Part shown: in pieces, positions 50,482-58,667 of the stretch | How the letters are laid out: each line of letters opens with the position of its first letter | Position numbering within the stretch: position 1 is the first letter of the stretch | Assembly (NCBI RefSeq): GCF_014645735.1 | Contig: NZ_BMMH01000010.1 | Span: 62,001-126,000, forward strand | DNA length: 64,000 bases | Direction: 5' to 3' | Origin: Nocardia jinanensis | GTDB lineage: Bacteria; Actinomycetota; Actinomycetes; Mycobacteriales; Mycobacteriaceae | Made by a program: the position numbers and the translations under genes | The notes under the pieces: model-generated | What the model was told of the DNA's origin: nothing | The model's database searches: none | Seen by the model: only the letters and a program-made list of their open reading frames with translations

Positions 50482-50671
50482 CGCGAACTCCGCTGCATCG
50501 TCGGACCTGTCCCGCGGCGCGCTCCCGGCCTGGCCGGGCGTGTCGTACTCACGTGCCCATCGTGCCACGAGGTTCTGCGGCCTGTGGGTCGCAGGCTGTG
50601 GACTCGGACCCGAGTCCGATGCTCTGACCTGCCGATCTGCGTTATCCGCCAGGCTGTGCCAGAGTTGAGCC

Positions 50672-50878
50672 ATGAGCTCGAGGCCACTGCGTCCATCCGG
50701 TCGTTCGCGTTATCGGCTGCTGGCCGCCGCGGCGGTGGCGGCGGCGGGCGGTACGGCGTGGCTGGTGCGCAGCAAGCGCCCGCAACCACCCGATCCGGCT
50801 CCGGCACCGCCCCGGATCGGCTATACGCGCAACGGCGCCTCGGTGGCTCCGGCCGATACCGAAACCACCGAGAGCTGA
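50672..50878 (+). CDS. Small membrane-anchored hypothetical protein
   Basis: A 68-residue protein with a basic N-terminus, one membrane helix (YRLLAAAAVAAAGGTAWLV, residues 14-32) and a Pro-rich tail. CAGAGT lies six bases before the ATG, so expression could be leaderless from a promoter divergent from the rhomboid gene. Codon use is normal, but the size and lack of known relatives leave doubt. It converges on the ABC permease gene with only six bases between the stops. Confidence 0.5.
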   Translation: MSSRPLRPSGRSRYRLLAAAAVAAAGGTAWLVRSKRPQPPDPAPAPPRIGYTRNGASVAPADTETTES

Positions 50879-50884
50879 CAGTTC

Positions 50885-51742
50885 TCAGCGACTGACGGTC
50901 CGGCGGTACTGCCGCAACGCCAGTGGTACGAATACCGCCAGGATGACGATCACCCAGATCAGCGTGGTCGCCACCGGATGCTGCATCGACCATGCGTTCG
51001 AGGGCGTGGACACTGGACCGGTGTTCCCGAACAACTGGCGAGTGGCCTCCGCAACGGCCGAGACCGGGTTCCATTCCGCGAACACGCGCAATGGAGTCGG
51101 CAGATCGGTCATCGGCACGAAAGTGTTGGCCACGAAGGTGAGCGGAAAGATCACCATGAAGCTGGCGTTGTTGAACACCTCAGGGGTGCGCACGATCAGC
51201 CCGACCACGGCCATGATCCAGGAGATCGCGTAGGCGAACAGCAGGAGCAGGATGTAGGCGAGGACCGCGTCCAGTACCGATCCACGGATCCGCCAGCCGA
51301 CCACCAGTCCGGTCAGTGACATGACCACCAGGCTGACCACGTTGATCACCACATCGCTGACGGTGCGCCCGATCAATACCGACGACGGAGCCATCGGCAG
51401 CGAGCGGAAGCGGTCGATGATGCCCTTCTGCATATCCTCGGCGAGGCTGAGACCGGTGAACGTGGACCCGAACACCACCGTCTGCGCGAAGATGCCCGCG
51501 ACCAGGAATTCGCGATAGCCGCCCTCCATCCCGGGCACCTTGATGGCGGTGCCGAAGATGTAGGCGAACAACAGCACGAACATGATCGGCGAGAGCGTGC
51601 TGAAGATCAGCACATCCGGTACTCGCTTTATCTTGATCACATTGCGCTTGGTGACGGTCAGGCTGTCGCTGATCACCATGGACAGCCGTTCGGCCAGGGC
51701 GGGGTTCTCCCCGATATCGCCGACGGTTGCCAGCGCGGTCAT
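50885..51742 (-). CDS. ABC-2 type transporter permease (DrrB-like)
   Basis: A 285-residue membrane subunit of a type 2 ABC exporter of the daunorubicin-resistance kind. It has six predicted membrane helices and the ABC-2 signature region GSTFTGLSLAEDMQKGIIDRFRSLPMAPSSVLIGRT, then FVANTFVPMTDLPTPLRVFAEWNPVSAV. It pairs with the ATPase gene upstream, whose stop overlaps its ATG (ATGA). The pair probably exports a hydrophobic drug, lipid or natural product. Confidence 0.93.
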   Translation of the reverse strand: MTALATVGDIGENPALAERLSMVISDSLTVTKRNVIKIKRVPDVLIFSTLSPIMFVLLFAYIFGTAIKVPGMEGGYREFLVAGIFAQTVVFGSTFTGLSLAEDMQKGIIDRFRSLPMAPSSVLIGRTVSDVVINVVSLVVMSLTGLVVGWRIRGSVLDAVLAYILLLLFAYAISWIMAVVGLIVRTPEVFNNASFMVIFPLTFVANTFVPMTDLPTPLRVFAEWNPVSAVAEATRQLFGNTGPVSTPSNAWSMQHPVATTLIWVIVILAVFVPLALRQYRRTVSR

Positions 51743-52821
51743 CTGCTCTTCCCTTCCATAGCCTCGATTACTTCCACCGCGCCCGCGGGATCGACATCGT
51801 CGTCGTTACCGGCTCCGGCCGGCTCCCGCGGCCGGTTGCCGCCCGACTGCGCGTACTCGGCGGCGCCGGCCGCGGATTCCTCGGCCTCGTGTCCGGTGAG
51901 GGTGAGGAACACATCGTCGAGCGAAGGCCGGCGCAGCCCTACGTCCTGGATCTTCACTTTGTTGTCGGACAGCTTGCCGATGGCGGCCACCAGCGCCTGG
52001 GAACCGTCGCTCACCGGAACCACCAGCCGGCGCAGGCCCGGTTCGAGATGGATATCGCCGTCGGCCAGCGGCGCGAGGGCCTGTTGTGCCACGGCCAGGT
52101 TGTCGGCGTGATCTACCGTCAACTCGATGCGGTCACCGCCGACCATGCTCTTCAGTTCGTCGGCGGTACCACGGGCGATCACCTGTCCCCGGTCGATCAC
52201 CGCGATGGCGTCCGCCAGGCGATCGGCCTCTTCCATGTACTGAGTCGTCAGCAGCAAGGTGGTCCCGCCCGCGACGAGTTCTTCGATGACGTCCCAGAGG
52301 TCGAGCCGGGCCCGGGGATCGAGGCCGGTGGTGGGTTCGTCCAGGAACAGCACCGGCGGATTGGCCACCAGCGCACCGGCCAGATCGAGCCTGCGGCGCA
52401 TACCGCCGGAATAGCCGTGGACCGGGCGGTCGGCGGCATCGCTGAGGCGGAACCGCTCCAGCAGTTCGCGGGCGCGTTCCTTACTGCGCCGCGTACCCAT
52501 GTGGTAAAGCCGCCCGACCATCTCGAGGTTCTCGAAACCGGTCAGATATTCGTCGACCGCCGCGTACTGGCCCGAAGTACCGATCAGGGACCGCAGTGCG
52601 CGCGGGCGGGTGAGTACATCTATCCCGGCGACCATCGCCCGGCCCGCATCGGGCACCAGCAGAGTGGTGAGCACTCGCACGGTGGTGGTCTTGCCGGCTC
52701 CGTTGGGTCCCAACAGAGCGGTGACCGTCCCCTCTGGGACGGTCAGATCGAGGCCGTCGAGTGCGCGTACCCGGCGGCCGTAGTGTTTGACGAGACCCTC
52801 GGCGACTATTGCGTCGGGCAT
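51739..52821 (-). CDS. ABC transporter ATP-binding protein (DrrA-like)
   Basis: A 360-residue ATPase of the daunorubicin-resistance family. Walker A is GPNGAGKTTTV, the Q-loop region follows, the signature is YSGGMRRRLDLAGAL, Walker B is PPVLFLDEPTTGLDP, and the switch His appears in LLLTTQYMEEAD as a Gln variant typical of DrrA. The C-terminal DUF4162-type tail (residues 240-310) is followed by an acidic stretch. ATG 52821 has AGGAGA five bases upstream. The two-gene operon has no adjacent regulator. Confidence 0.93.
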   Translation of the reverse strand: MPDAIVAEGLVKHYGRRVRALDGLDLTVPEGTVTALLGPNGAGKTTTVRVLTTLLVPDAGRAMVAGIDVLTRPRALRSLIGTSGQYAAVDEYLTGFENLEMVGRLYHMGTRRSKERARELLERFRLSDAADRPVHGYSGGMRRRLDLAGALVANPPVLFLDEPTTGLDPRARLDLWDVIEELVAGGTTLLLTTQYMEEADRLADAIAVIDRGQVIARGTADELKSMVGGDRIELTVDHADNLAVAQQALAPLADGDIHLEPGLRRLVVPVSDGSQALVAAIGKLSDNKVKIQDVGLRRPSLDDVFLTLTGHEAEESAAGAAEYAQSGGNRPREPAGAGNDDDVDPAGAVEVIEAMEGKSR

Positions 52822-53409
52822 GATTCTCCTGAATGGGTATGTGTCGAGGACGAGTCTTATATCGCCGGTGGCGGATCGGCCACCGACCTCGGGCGCTTCG
52901 GCAACCGTGCCGACACTGTGCAGTATCGTCGCGGCTGCCGACGTTTTCATCCGATTTATCCAGTTCTGCGGCGACCTCCCCGCCCGACAGCGGACCGCAC
53001 CTCGTACCGGCCTGGTCGGGGGAGCCGGTACGAGGTGCAGCGGCCTCCATATTCACCACAACCGGTCGCCGGATCGCGCGTAGCGCACTACTCGATCCGG
53101 CGATGGAGCACGGACGGTCGGGGTGGCCGTGCGCACGCTCACAGTGCACAACGGCATAGTGACAGCGAGGTCCGACAAGCCGGCGTCGGCAGCGCCGCGC
53201 AACGGCTCCGGAAGAGTCCCCCGCGGACCCTTGTTCCGCTGGGCGGAATACACCCGTTCAGAAGGTCAATTCGATTGCCCGGCAACAGCTTTGAACAAGG
53301 CCGAGATCGAGCCGCCGACCCGCTCAGGGCACTGTGATCGGCGACGGAAAAAGTTCGAAACTCTTGGGCCCCTTGTGCGCGCATTTTCGCGAAATCGCGT
53401 AGGATCGGT
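52822..53409. other. Intergenic region left of the 6C RNA
   Basis: I see no supportable gene. It contains the ABC-operon promoter at its left side, an orphan perfect 15-bp hairpin, and a possible promoter of the 6C RNA at its right end (TAGGAT at 53400-53405). Confidence 0.5.
52997..53038. terminator. Orphan 15-bp hairpin
   Basis: A perfect stem (52997-53011 with 53024-53038) with a 12-base loop. There is no gene ending next to it on either strand and no T-run, so it may mark a lost gene or belong to an RNA. Confidence 0.45.
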
Positions 53410-53487
53410 TCCGTCGGCCCCTCCCCCCCGGGTCGACCTTATGCGGGCCTCGGCTAACTCCCCCCCTTCGCCGAGGCCCGCTCTCAT
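53410..53487 (+). ncRNA. 6C small RNA
   Basis: Two consecutive hairpins, each exposing a run of six or more C residues, the defining trait of the actinobacterial 6C RNA. Hairpin 1 pairs GTCGGCCC with GGGTCGAC around a CTCCCCCC-type loop (about 53413-53437). Hairpin 2 pairs 53443-53454 with 53470-53481 (12 bp, perfect) around TAACTC followed by C7 and TT. A short linker CTTAT lies between them. TAGGAT at 53400-53405 is a plausible -10. In mycobacteria 6C is a conserved regulator acting through its C-rich loops. The boundaries are approximate. Confidence 0.82.
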
Positions 53488-53509
53488 ATCCGGGATCCGT
53501 CACTACCGC

Positions 53510-53541
53510 CGCAACGGCCGTGCGATCGCACGGCCGTTGCG
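53510..53541. repeat. Perfect 32-bp palindrome
   Basis: The 16 bases from 53510 are the exact reverse complement of the next 16. As RNA it would form a 14-bp stem with a GATC loop. It lies 28 bases after the 6C RNA and could be its real terminator or a separate element. Confidence 0.7.
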
Positions 53542-53621
53542 CTCCGCGGATACTCCCGGAATCCGACGGCCACGGCGTACCGGCCATTCCCGAAGATCCA
53601 GGCGCGATACCCATGGGACAT

Positions 53622-53663
53622 TTGACGCAATGATGAGAGATTTGCAGTATCATCGTCTCATCA
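53622..53663 (+). promoter_or_regulatory. Promoter with overlapping operator for the MpaB-family gene
   Basis: TTGACG (53622-53627) and CAGTAT (53645-53650) are 17 bases apart. An inverted repeat TGATGAGA (53631-53638) / TCTCATCA (53656-53663) covers the spacer and the -10 box, so a bound repressor would block the polymerase. Confidence 0.6.
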
Positions 53664-53693
53664 GATCGATGCAGTAGATCAAGGGAGATCCGC

Positions 53694-54599
53694 ATGACCG
53701 CGTCCGTCGCAGCCATCGACACGCACGCTCCGGCGGAGCGTCGTCCATTCGGTCCCGGCACCCGGACCTGGGAAGAAACCGGCCTCATCACCTTCTCCCT
53801 CACCGCGGGCTCGGCCTTTCTCCTGCAGACCATGGAGCCCAGTATCTCCGCGGTGGTCGATGCCCACTCCACCTTCCGCACCGATCCGATCGGCCGCGCG
53901 GTGCGCAGCCTGTCCGCGGTGATGATGTGGACCTACGGCGGCGAGGAATCGCTGGGCGAAACCGACCGGCTACGCAAGATGCACACCACCCTCAACACCA
54001 CCGACGCCAACGGCGTCCGGCACACAGCACTGTCCAGCGGCCCGTGGGCCTGGGTGCTGCACACCGGTACGTTCGCCTTCTCCGAGAACGCCGAATACTT
54101 CTCGAAGCGGCCGCTCACCGCCGCCGAGAAAGAGGACTACTACCGCGAAGCCCTGCAGCTGATGCGCAACTTCTCGGTGCCGCCGAAGGAACTGCCGGCC
54201 ACCTACGCCGATTTCGAGAAGTTCTTCGCCGATCAGGTGGAAAACCACCTGGAGGCCACGCAGACCTCGAAGGACTACCTGAAGGTCATCCGGACCATCG
54301 CCCCGCCCACCCAACTGCCGCGGGCCCTGCACCCGGTATGGCGCGCGCTGACCGGCCCCTTCGGCCGTATGCAATATTTCGTCACCGTGGGCACCACCCC
54401 GGAAGCCGCACGGCAGAAGCTGGGTCTCACCTGGAGCGAGTCCGACGAACGTAAACTCCGGATCCTCGGCTGGTTCCTCGCGCGGCTGGTACCACTGCTG
54501 CCGGAACGGGTGCGCTACTTCCCCATCGCCTACGAGGCTCGCAAGCTCGAACGCGATAAGGCGCGGCTGCGCAAGGTCATCAACGTGCGACCGCTCTGA
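53694..54599 (+). CDS. MpaB-family oxygenase (DUF2236), first copy
   Basis: A 301-residue protein of the DUF2236 family, which includes the fungal MpaB oxygenase and the rubber oxygenase Lcp; the known members bind heme b. Conserved features are GRAVRSLSAVMMWTYGGEE, the RLRKMHTTLN motif and VLHTGTFAF with a candidate metal-ligand His, and the C-terminal LGWFLARLVPLLPERVRYFPIAYEAR helix. The substrate is unknown, probably a lipid or terpenoid. GGGAG precedes the ATG. A repressor-type palindrome covers its promoter, but no regulator gene is next to it. Confidence 0.88.
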   Translation: MTASVAAIDTHAPAERRPFGPGTRTWEETGLITFSLTAGSAFLLQTMEPSISAVVDAHSTFRTDPIGRAVRSLSAVMMWTYGGEESLGETDRLRKMHTTLNTTDANGVRHTALSSGPWAWVLHTGTFAFSENAEYFSKRPLTAAEKEDYYREALQLMRNFSVPPKELPATYADFEKFFADQVENHLEATQTSKDYLKVIRTIAPPTQLPRALHPVWRALTGPFGRMQYFVTVGTTPEAARQKLGLTWSESDERKLRILGWFLARLVPLLPERVRYFPIAYEARKLERDKARLRKVINVRPL

Positions 54600-54612
54600 A
54601 CGAACAATTCTC

Positions 54613-54641
54613 CGGCCCCGGATCCCTGGGATCCGGGGCCG
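54613..54641 (+). terminator. Hairpin terminator after the first MpaB-family gene
   Basis: A perfect 13-bp GC-rich stem (54613-54625 with 54629-54641) with a 3-base loop, 14 bases after the stop. No T-run follows. Confidence 0.7.
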
Positions 54642-54690
54642 AGCCGTGCGTCGGTACCCTCTGCCGGGGACAAGAGATGAGGAGCTGATC

Positions 54691-55200
54691 ATGACCGGGG
54701 CGATTTCGATTCCCAGTTACGAGCAGGTCGTAGCGCTTCCCCGCGAACTGGGCCCACTCACCGTCCCGGAGGCCTACCGCGACGAGAACGACCATATGAA
54801 CATCGCGCACTATTTCGATCTGTGCGTGGCGGCCACGACGCGGGTCTTCGATCGCGTCGGCATCACCGAGGAGTACCGAACCGCCCGGGGCGCCGGATTC
54901 TTCACCGGCGAGCACCATATCCGGTACTACTCCGAAACCCGGATCGGCGAAGAGATTTCGGTGTACGCGCGCGGACTGGACCGCTCCGAAAAGGTCGTCC
55001 ACGCCATGGCGCTACTGGTCAACGACACCACTCGGCGGCTCAGCTGCACCCTCGAGATCACGGCGATCCACGTCGATCTGCGCAGTCGATCGGCCGTCGC
55101 GTTCGCCGCCGATACCGCGGCCGCGATCGACCGCGAACTAGCACCCGCGGCCGTGGGCTGGCCGGCGCCGATCTGTGGCGCGATGGGAGTCCGGCGCTAG
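54691..55200 (+). CDS. Hotdog-fold thioesterase family protein
   Basis: A 169-residue protein of the 4-hydroxybenzoyl-CoA-thioesterase-like hotdog family. It has the opening PEAYRDENDHMNIAHYFDLCVAATTRVFDRVG, where the DHMN-type motif carries the active-site residue position, and the later IGEEISVYARGLDRSEKVVHAMALLVND strands. It should hydrolyse an acyl-CoA or acyl-carrier thioester; the acyl group is unknown. ATG 54691 has GAGGAG upstream. Its stop overlaps that of the convergent cold-shock gene. Confidence 0.83.
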   Translation: MTGAISIPSYEQVVALPRELGPLTVPEAYRDENDHMNIAHYFDLCVAATTRVFDRVGITEEYRTARGAGFFTGEHHIRYYSETRIGEEISVYARGLDRSEKVVHAMALLVNDTTRRLSCTLEITAIHVDLRSRSAVAFAADTAAAIDRELAPAAVGWPAPICGAMGVRR

Positions 55201-55496
55201 CGCTTGACCTGGTCACCACCCGCAGCGGTCTCGGGTAGTGCGGCACCCGCCTCGGGCCGGACCGTCACCGCCTCGTGACCGCGAGGCCGGGAGGTGCTGA
55301 CGAACAGCACCGGCTGGCCCGCGTGCAGGGTGCGATAGCCGTCTGTCTCTATGCACCGGTATTCGACGAATACCTGATCGGTTCCGTCGTCGGGTTTGAT
55401 ATAGCCGAAGCCCTTCTCCGAGTCGAACCAGAAAACTCGCCCGCGTCTCCAGTCCGATCCGTCGATCCCGGGCCCGCCGTATTCCGAAGCAGGCAT
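55197..55496 (-). CDS. Cold-shock domain protein
   Basis: A 99-residue protein with a single cold-shock domain. The RNP1 motif appears as EKGFGYIKPD and RNP2 as QVFVEYRCI, after WRRGRVFWFDS. An Ala/Glu/Pro-rich tail of about 30 residues follows. Such proteins bind single-stranded RNA or DNA and act as RNA chaperones. I choose ATG 55496 over an upstream start at 55568 because it gives a domain near the N-terminus and has GGAGAAG upstream. The Tyr in VFVEY replaces the usual Phe/His pattern of classical CspA. Confidence 0.85.
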   Translation of the reverse strand: MPASEYGGPGIDGSDWRRGRVFWFDSEKGFGYIKPDDGTDQVFVEYRCIETDGYRTLHAGQPVLFVSTSRPRGHEAVTVRPEAGAALPETAAGGDQVKR

Positions 55497-55609
55497 TACC
55501 AGGTCTTCTCCGCTCGTTCCGTCAGGGTCGACACCACCAAAGCTACGCCCCGGCACCGCGAACGTCACGGTCGCGTCGGTTTCGTACCGGGATACTACTG
55601 TCGCCTACC

Positions 55610-56251
55610 GTGACCGAATCCTGTTTTCTCTCTCGAACTCGCGCCGGCTACGACGCGATCGCCACCGCCTACGCCGAACACGCCGAGGGCGAGATGGAGA
55701 AGAAGTTCTGGGACCGTGCGGTTCTCACGGCGTTCGCCGAGTCCGTCGGGGACCGCGGACCTGTCGCCGATATCGGGTGCGGGCCGGGCCGCATAGCCGG
55801 TTTCCTGGCGGCGCGCGGAACCCGGGTGCACGGAGTCGACCTGTCCCCGGCGATGGTGGCGGTGGCGCGGGAAAGGTTCCCGGATATCGACTTCGAGGTG
55901 GGATCGATGACCGCACTCGATATCGCCGACGGAACTCGGGCCGGTGTGGTGGCCTGGTATTCCCTCATCCATATTCCGCCGCACGAACGAGGCGGTGTGC
56001 TCGCCGAATTCCGGCGGGTTCTGCGCCCCGAGGGCAAGCTGCTGCTGGCCTTCCAAACGGGCACCGACATCCTGCATCTGGACGAGGGGTACGGGCAAGC
56101 CATCTCGCTGGACTTCCATCGGCTCTCGATCGGTGAACTGGCGGGTGCACTCGAAGCCGACGGGTTCACGATCGATCTGCGGGTCGAACGCCGGGCCGAG
56201 GACGGGGAGAGAGCTCCCCAGGGCTATCTCATGCTGACGCGCTCGAGTTGA
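55610..56251 (+). CDS. Class I SAM-dependent methyltransferase
   Basis: A 213-residue methyltransferase with motif I VADIGCGPGRIAGFL near residue 45, VHGVDLSPAMV for the adenosine-binding acidic residue, and LRPEGKLLLAFQTG. The motif WYSLIHIPPHERG is shared with small-molecule O- or N-methyltransferases. The substrate is unknown. GTG 55610 has TACTGT eight bases upstream and no ribosome site, so the mRNA may be leaderless. It is followed by an AT-rich regulatory region and an XRE regulator gene. Confidence 0.87.
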   Translation: MTESCFLSRTRAGYDAIATAYAEHAEGEMEKKFWDRAVLTAFAESVGDRGPVADIGCGPGRIAGFLAARGTRVHGVDLSPAMVAVARERFPDIDFEVGSMTALDIADGTRAGVVAWYSLIHIPPHERGGVLAEFRRVLRPEGKLLLAFQTGTDILHLDEGYGQAISLDFHRLSIGELAGALEADGFTIDLRVERRAEDGERAPQGYLMLTRSS

Positions 56252-56266
56252 TAGGGCCGAGATGAT

Positions 56267-56393
56267 CTATCGAAATGATACTATCCATTACTTTTTCGAT
56301 AGATATCAAGGTGATCGATCGATGCCCGAGACCCGGCGCTCACCCGCTTCGGCGTATGCATCGAAACGAGAATTGACGCGATCATTTCGATAG
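56267..56393. promoter_or_regulatory. Three TTTCGATAG operator boxes before the XRE gene
   Basis: The box occurs inverted at 56267-56275 (CTATCGAAA) and direct at 56294-56302 and 56385-56393. The outer two extend to a perfect 13-bp inverted repeat (56267-56279 with 56381-56393). TTGACG (56373-56378) lies just before the third box. The DNA is clearly AT-richer than the surroundings. Confidence 0.65.
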
Positions 56394-56407
56394 GTCACCC
56401 TGGTCAG

Positions 56408-56935
56408 GTGGTGATCAAGAAGAACCCGCTGGGCCCGTCGGGCGATACTGTTCGCGCGAATGTCCTTCGGTATCGCAACCGGATGAACCTCGGCTATGCG
56501 GATCTCGCGCGACGGCTCGAGGCCCTGGGCCGGCCGATCCCGGTGCTCGGTCTGTCACGGATCGAGCGGGGCGAGCGCCGCGTCGATATCGACGATCTGA
56601 TGGCGCTCGCGGTCGCCTTGGGCGTCTCCCCGACGAGCCTGCTGCTTCCCGACTCCGCCGGCGCCGACGAGATCGTCACCGCCACCTGTATCGAGGGCAC
56701 AGCCGCCGATCTCCTGGGATGGCTCCGGTTGCACACCCCGTCGGCGCATATCGGCAAACCGGCCGGCGAGCGAAACGTTCGCGATGCCATCCGGTTCATC
56801 GCCGACGCCCGGCCACGCTGGGATATCGAGAGCCTGACACTGGACAAACTCCCGGGCGTCGGCCACCAGGAGTACGCGGAGGAGATCGCCGAGCGGGCTC
56901 GTCTGGCGAATCCCGATGCGGGCCGACGCGGGTAG
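56408..56935 (+). CDS. XRE family transcriptional regulator
   Basis: A 175-residue protein with a helix-turn-helix XRE domain at residues 15-78 (NVLRYRNRMNLGYADLARRLEALGRPIPVLGLSRIERGERRVDIDDLMALAVALGVSPTSLL). The remaining 95 residues are soluble and carry a conserved-looking DAIRFIADARPRWD segment, perhaps a ligand or dimerisation part. The start is GTG 56408, followed by a second GTG. Three copies of one operator-like box lie within 140 bases upstream, pointing to autoregulation. Confidence 0.87.
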   Translation: MVIKKNPLGPSGDTVRANVLRYRNRMNLGYADLARRLEALGRPIPVLGLSRIERGERRVDIDDLMALAVALGVSPTSLLLPDSAGADEIVTATCIEGTAADLLGWLRLHTPSAHIGKPAGERNVRDAIRFIADARPRWDIESLTLDKLPGVGHQEYAEEIAERARLANPDAGRRG

Positions 56936-57010
56936 CGCCGATTATCGCCTCGCCGGGTGCCCGGCTGGGGCACCGCCGACCACCCGGCGCCGGCGAAAAC
57001 CGCTACGCGG

Positions 57011-57889
57011 TCAGGAAACTTCGGACCGCATCAGTTCGAAGATCGAAACCGGACGACCGGCCTCTTCGCTGGCGGTCCGAGCGCGGCGCCACCACCCCTG
57101 CGCGACACGGGAAAGTGTGGCGTCCACCCCGACCTCGTCGCTGGCATCGATGATGTGCTGCGCACCCGCGTCCATCATCGCGAATGCCGCGAGGTCACCC
57201 CAGCCGCCGCTCTTCGCGGCCGCGGCGTATTCGGCCATGAAAAACGGATAGGCCTCGCTGGAACGCTGGGCGTACGGCAGGAACTGGTCGATATCGTGAC
57301 CGGAGCGTTCGATCACGGCCAGCGCCTGATCGAAGGCGAGCATCCACGGATGGAAGGTGACCAACAGCGCCTGATAGAAAACCTGTGCCACGCCGTCGTC
57401 CTCGCCGAGATACTCCTGCGGACTCAGCGGCCGCAGGAGTTCGGCATGTTCCTCGAACACCGCCCGGGGCCCGCTGTAGAAGACGTACGAGGCCGGATGG
57501 GTGATGTTGTCACCCGCGGACATGAATCCGCCGGAGAGGAATTCGGCACCGTGGGACCGCACCCATGCGGCGCCCTCGCGGGCGTTGCCCGGCGAATCCG
57601 ACGACAGGTTGGCGATCACTTTTCCCGGCAACCGGTCGACTGCCCGACCGAGCACGTCGTACATCGCGGCATAGTGGGTCAGGCTCAGCACGATCACGTC
57701 GTTGGCGTCGAGCGCTTCGGCTACCGTCGCCGCCCGTTTCGCCCCCAGCGCGACCATCTCGTCGGCTTTCTCGCTGCTGCGGTTCCATACGGTGACCGCC
57801 GTTCCGGCGGCCAGCAATGCCCGGACCATCGCCTGGCCCATCGGACCCAGTCCGATGACGCTGACCGAACGGCTGCCCTGCTGAGACAT
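57011..57889 (-). CDS. NADP-dependent imine reductase / beta-hydroxyacid dehydrogenase-like protein
   Basis: A 292-residue dehydrogenase with the N-terminal cofactor motif VIGLGPMGQAMV and WNRSSEKADE, whose NRSxxK pattern favours NADPH. A long interdomain helix and a C-terminal helical domain follow. The catalytic Lys of true 3-hydroxyisobutyrate dehydrogenases is not obvious, and the aromatic-rich tail (GWGDLAAFAMMDAG) is closer to bacterial imine reductases. AAGGGG precedes the ATG. It is divergent from an HxlR regulator, which probably controls it. Confidence 0.85.
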   Translation of the reverse strand: MSQQGSRSVSVIGLGPMGQAMVRALLAAGTAVTVWNRSSEKADEMVALGAKRAATVAEALDANDVIVLSLTHYAAMYDVLGRAVDRLPGKVIANLSSDSPGNAREGAAWVRSHGAEFLSGGFMSAGDNITHPASYVFYSGPRAVFEEHAELLRPLSPQEYLGEDDGVAQVFYQALLVTFHPWMLAFDQALAVIERSGHDIDQFLPYAQRSSEAYPFFMAEYAAAAKSGGWGDLAAFAMMDAGAQHIIDASDEVGVDATLSRVAQGWWRRARTASEEAGRPVSIFELMRSEVS

Positions 57890-58030
57890 ACCGATGCCCC
57901 TTTCGATAGTGAGTGGTTCGGGTGTTTCGGCGCCGGTACCGATACTCGTCGGCGCAGGTAGAGTCGGGAAGAACGCACTTGCGGGTGTGGTTGCTTACCG
58001 CGAGGTCCGTAGTGAGGTCGGGAGGACGCA

Positions 58031-58375
58031 GTGACCGGTACCAGTGATACGGATCACGAGATCTGCGGTATGTCTCTGGCCATCGATGCCGTCGGCGGCA
58101 AATGGAAAATGCATCTGCTGTGGGTCCTCGGTGCGGGTCCACAGCGATTCGGGCAGATCCGCCGGACGCTCACGGGCGTCAGCGAGAAGGTGCTCACCGA
58201 GAATCTGCGCCAGCTGGAGACCAGTGGCATCGTGCACCGCGAGATATACCCCGAAATCCCGCCTCGGGTGGAGTACTCGCTGACTCCGCTCGGTGAGGAC
58301 CTCGCCGCGGCGCTTCGGCCGCTGGAGGAATGGGGCGACCGGCACCGGGATCGGCTCGGCGCCGCAGCCTGCTGA
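58031..58375 (+). CDS. HxlR family transcriptional regulator
   Basis: A 114-residue winged-helix regulator of the HxlR family: CGMSLAIDAVGGKWKMHLLWVL, QRFGQIRRTLTGVSEKVLTENLRQLETSGIVHREIYPEIPPRVEYSLTPLG. The conserved Cys before the first helix is present and may sense oxidants or aldehydes, as in related proteins. GTG 58031 has GGGAGG six bases upstream. It shares a 141-base promoter region with the divergent imine-reductase-like gene. Confidence 0.93.
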   Translation: MTGTSDTDHEICGMSLAIDAVGGKWKMHLLWVLGAGPQRFGQIRRTLTGVSEKVLTENLRQLETSGIVHREIYPEIPPRVEYSLTPLGEDLAAALRPLEEWGDRHRDRLGAAAC

Positions 58376-58594
58376 AACACACGGATCGAGGCGTCCGGAA
58401 TCGATTCCGGTATCGGAGAGCATGATGCGCCGTCGGTGTTCGGCGGGAGTGGGCACCACGCATCCCCGGTAGGTATGCGCCGAAATCCCTCGGATCACGA
58501 TGAACCGCTATCCACGAACCGAGTTCATGGACGCGTTGTGGACGAGAGCGGGCCAGAGAGCACGAAAACACCCTCTGACCTGCATATTCAAAAG

Positions 58595-58667
58595 TGGAGC
58601 CTAGGGGAATCGAACCCCTAACCCCTGCCTTGCAAAGGCAGTGCTCTGCCAATTGAGCTAAGGCCCC
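58595..58667 (-). tRNA. alaT: tRNA-Ala (anticodon TGC)
   Basis: A 73-base tRNA with acceptor GGGGCCT/AGGCTCC including the G3-U70 pair that marks alanine tRNAs, anticodon loop TTTGCAA closed by CTGCC/GGCAG, and T loop TTCGATT. CCA is not encoded. In mycobacteria alaT is adjacent to ileT; here they are 3.6 kb apart. Confidence 0.96.

Noticed and set aside
53123..53677. 184-residue plus-strand open frame
   Set aside because: It runs through the 6C RNA hairpins, the 32-bp palindrome and the MpaB promoter; Arg/Pro-rich composition suggests non-coding sequence.
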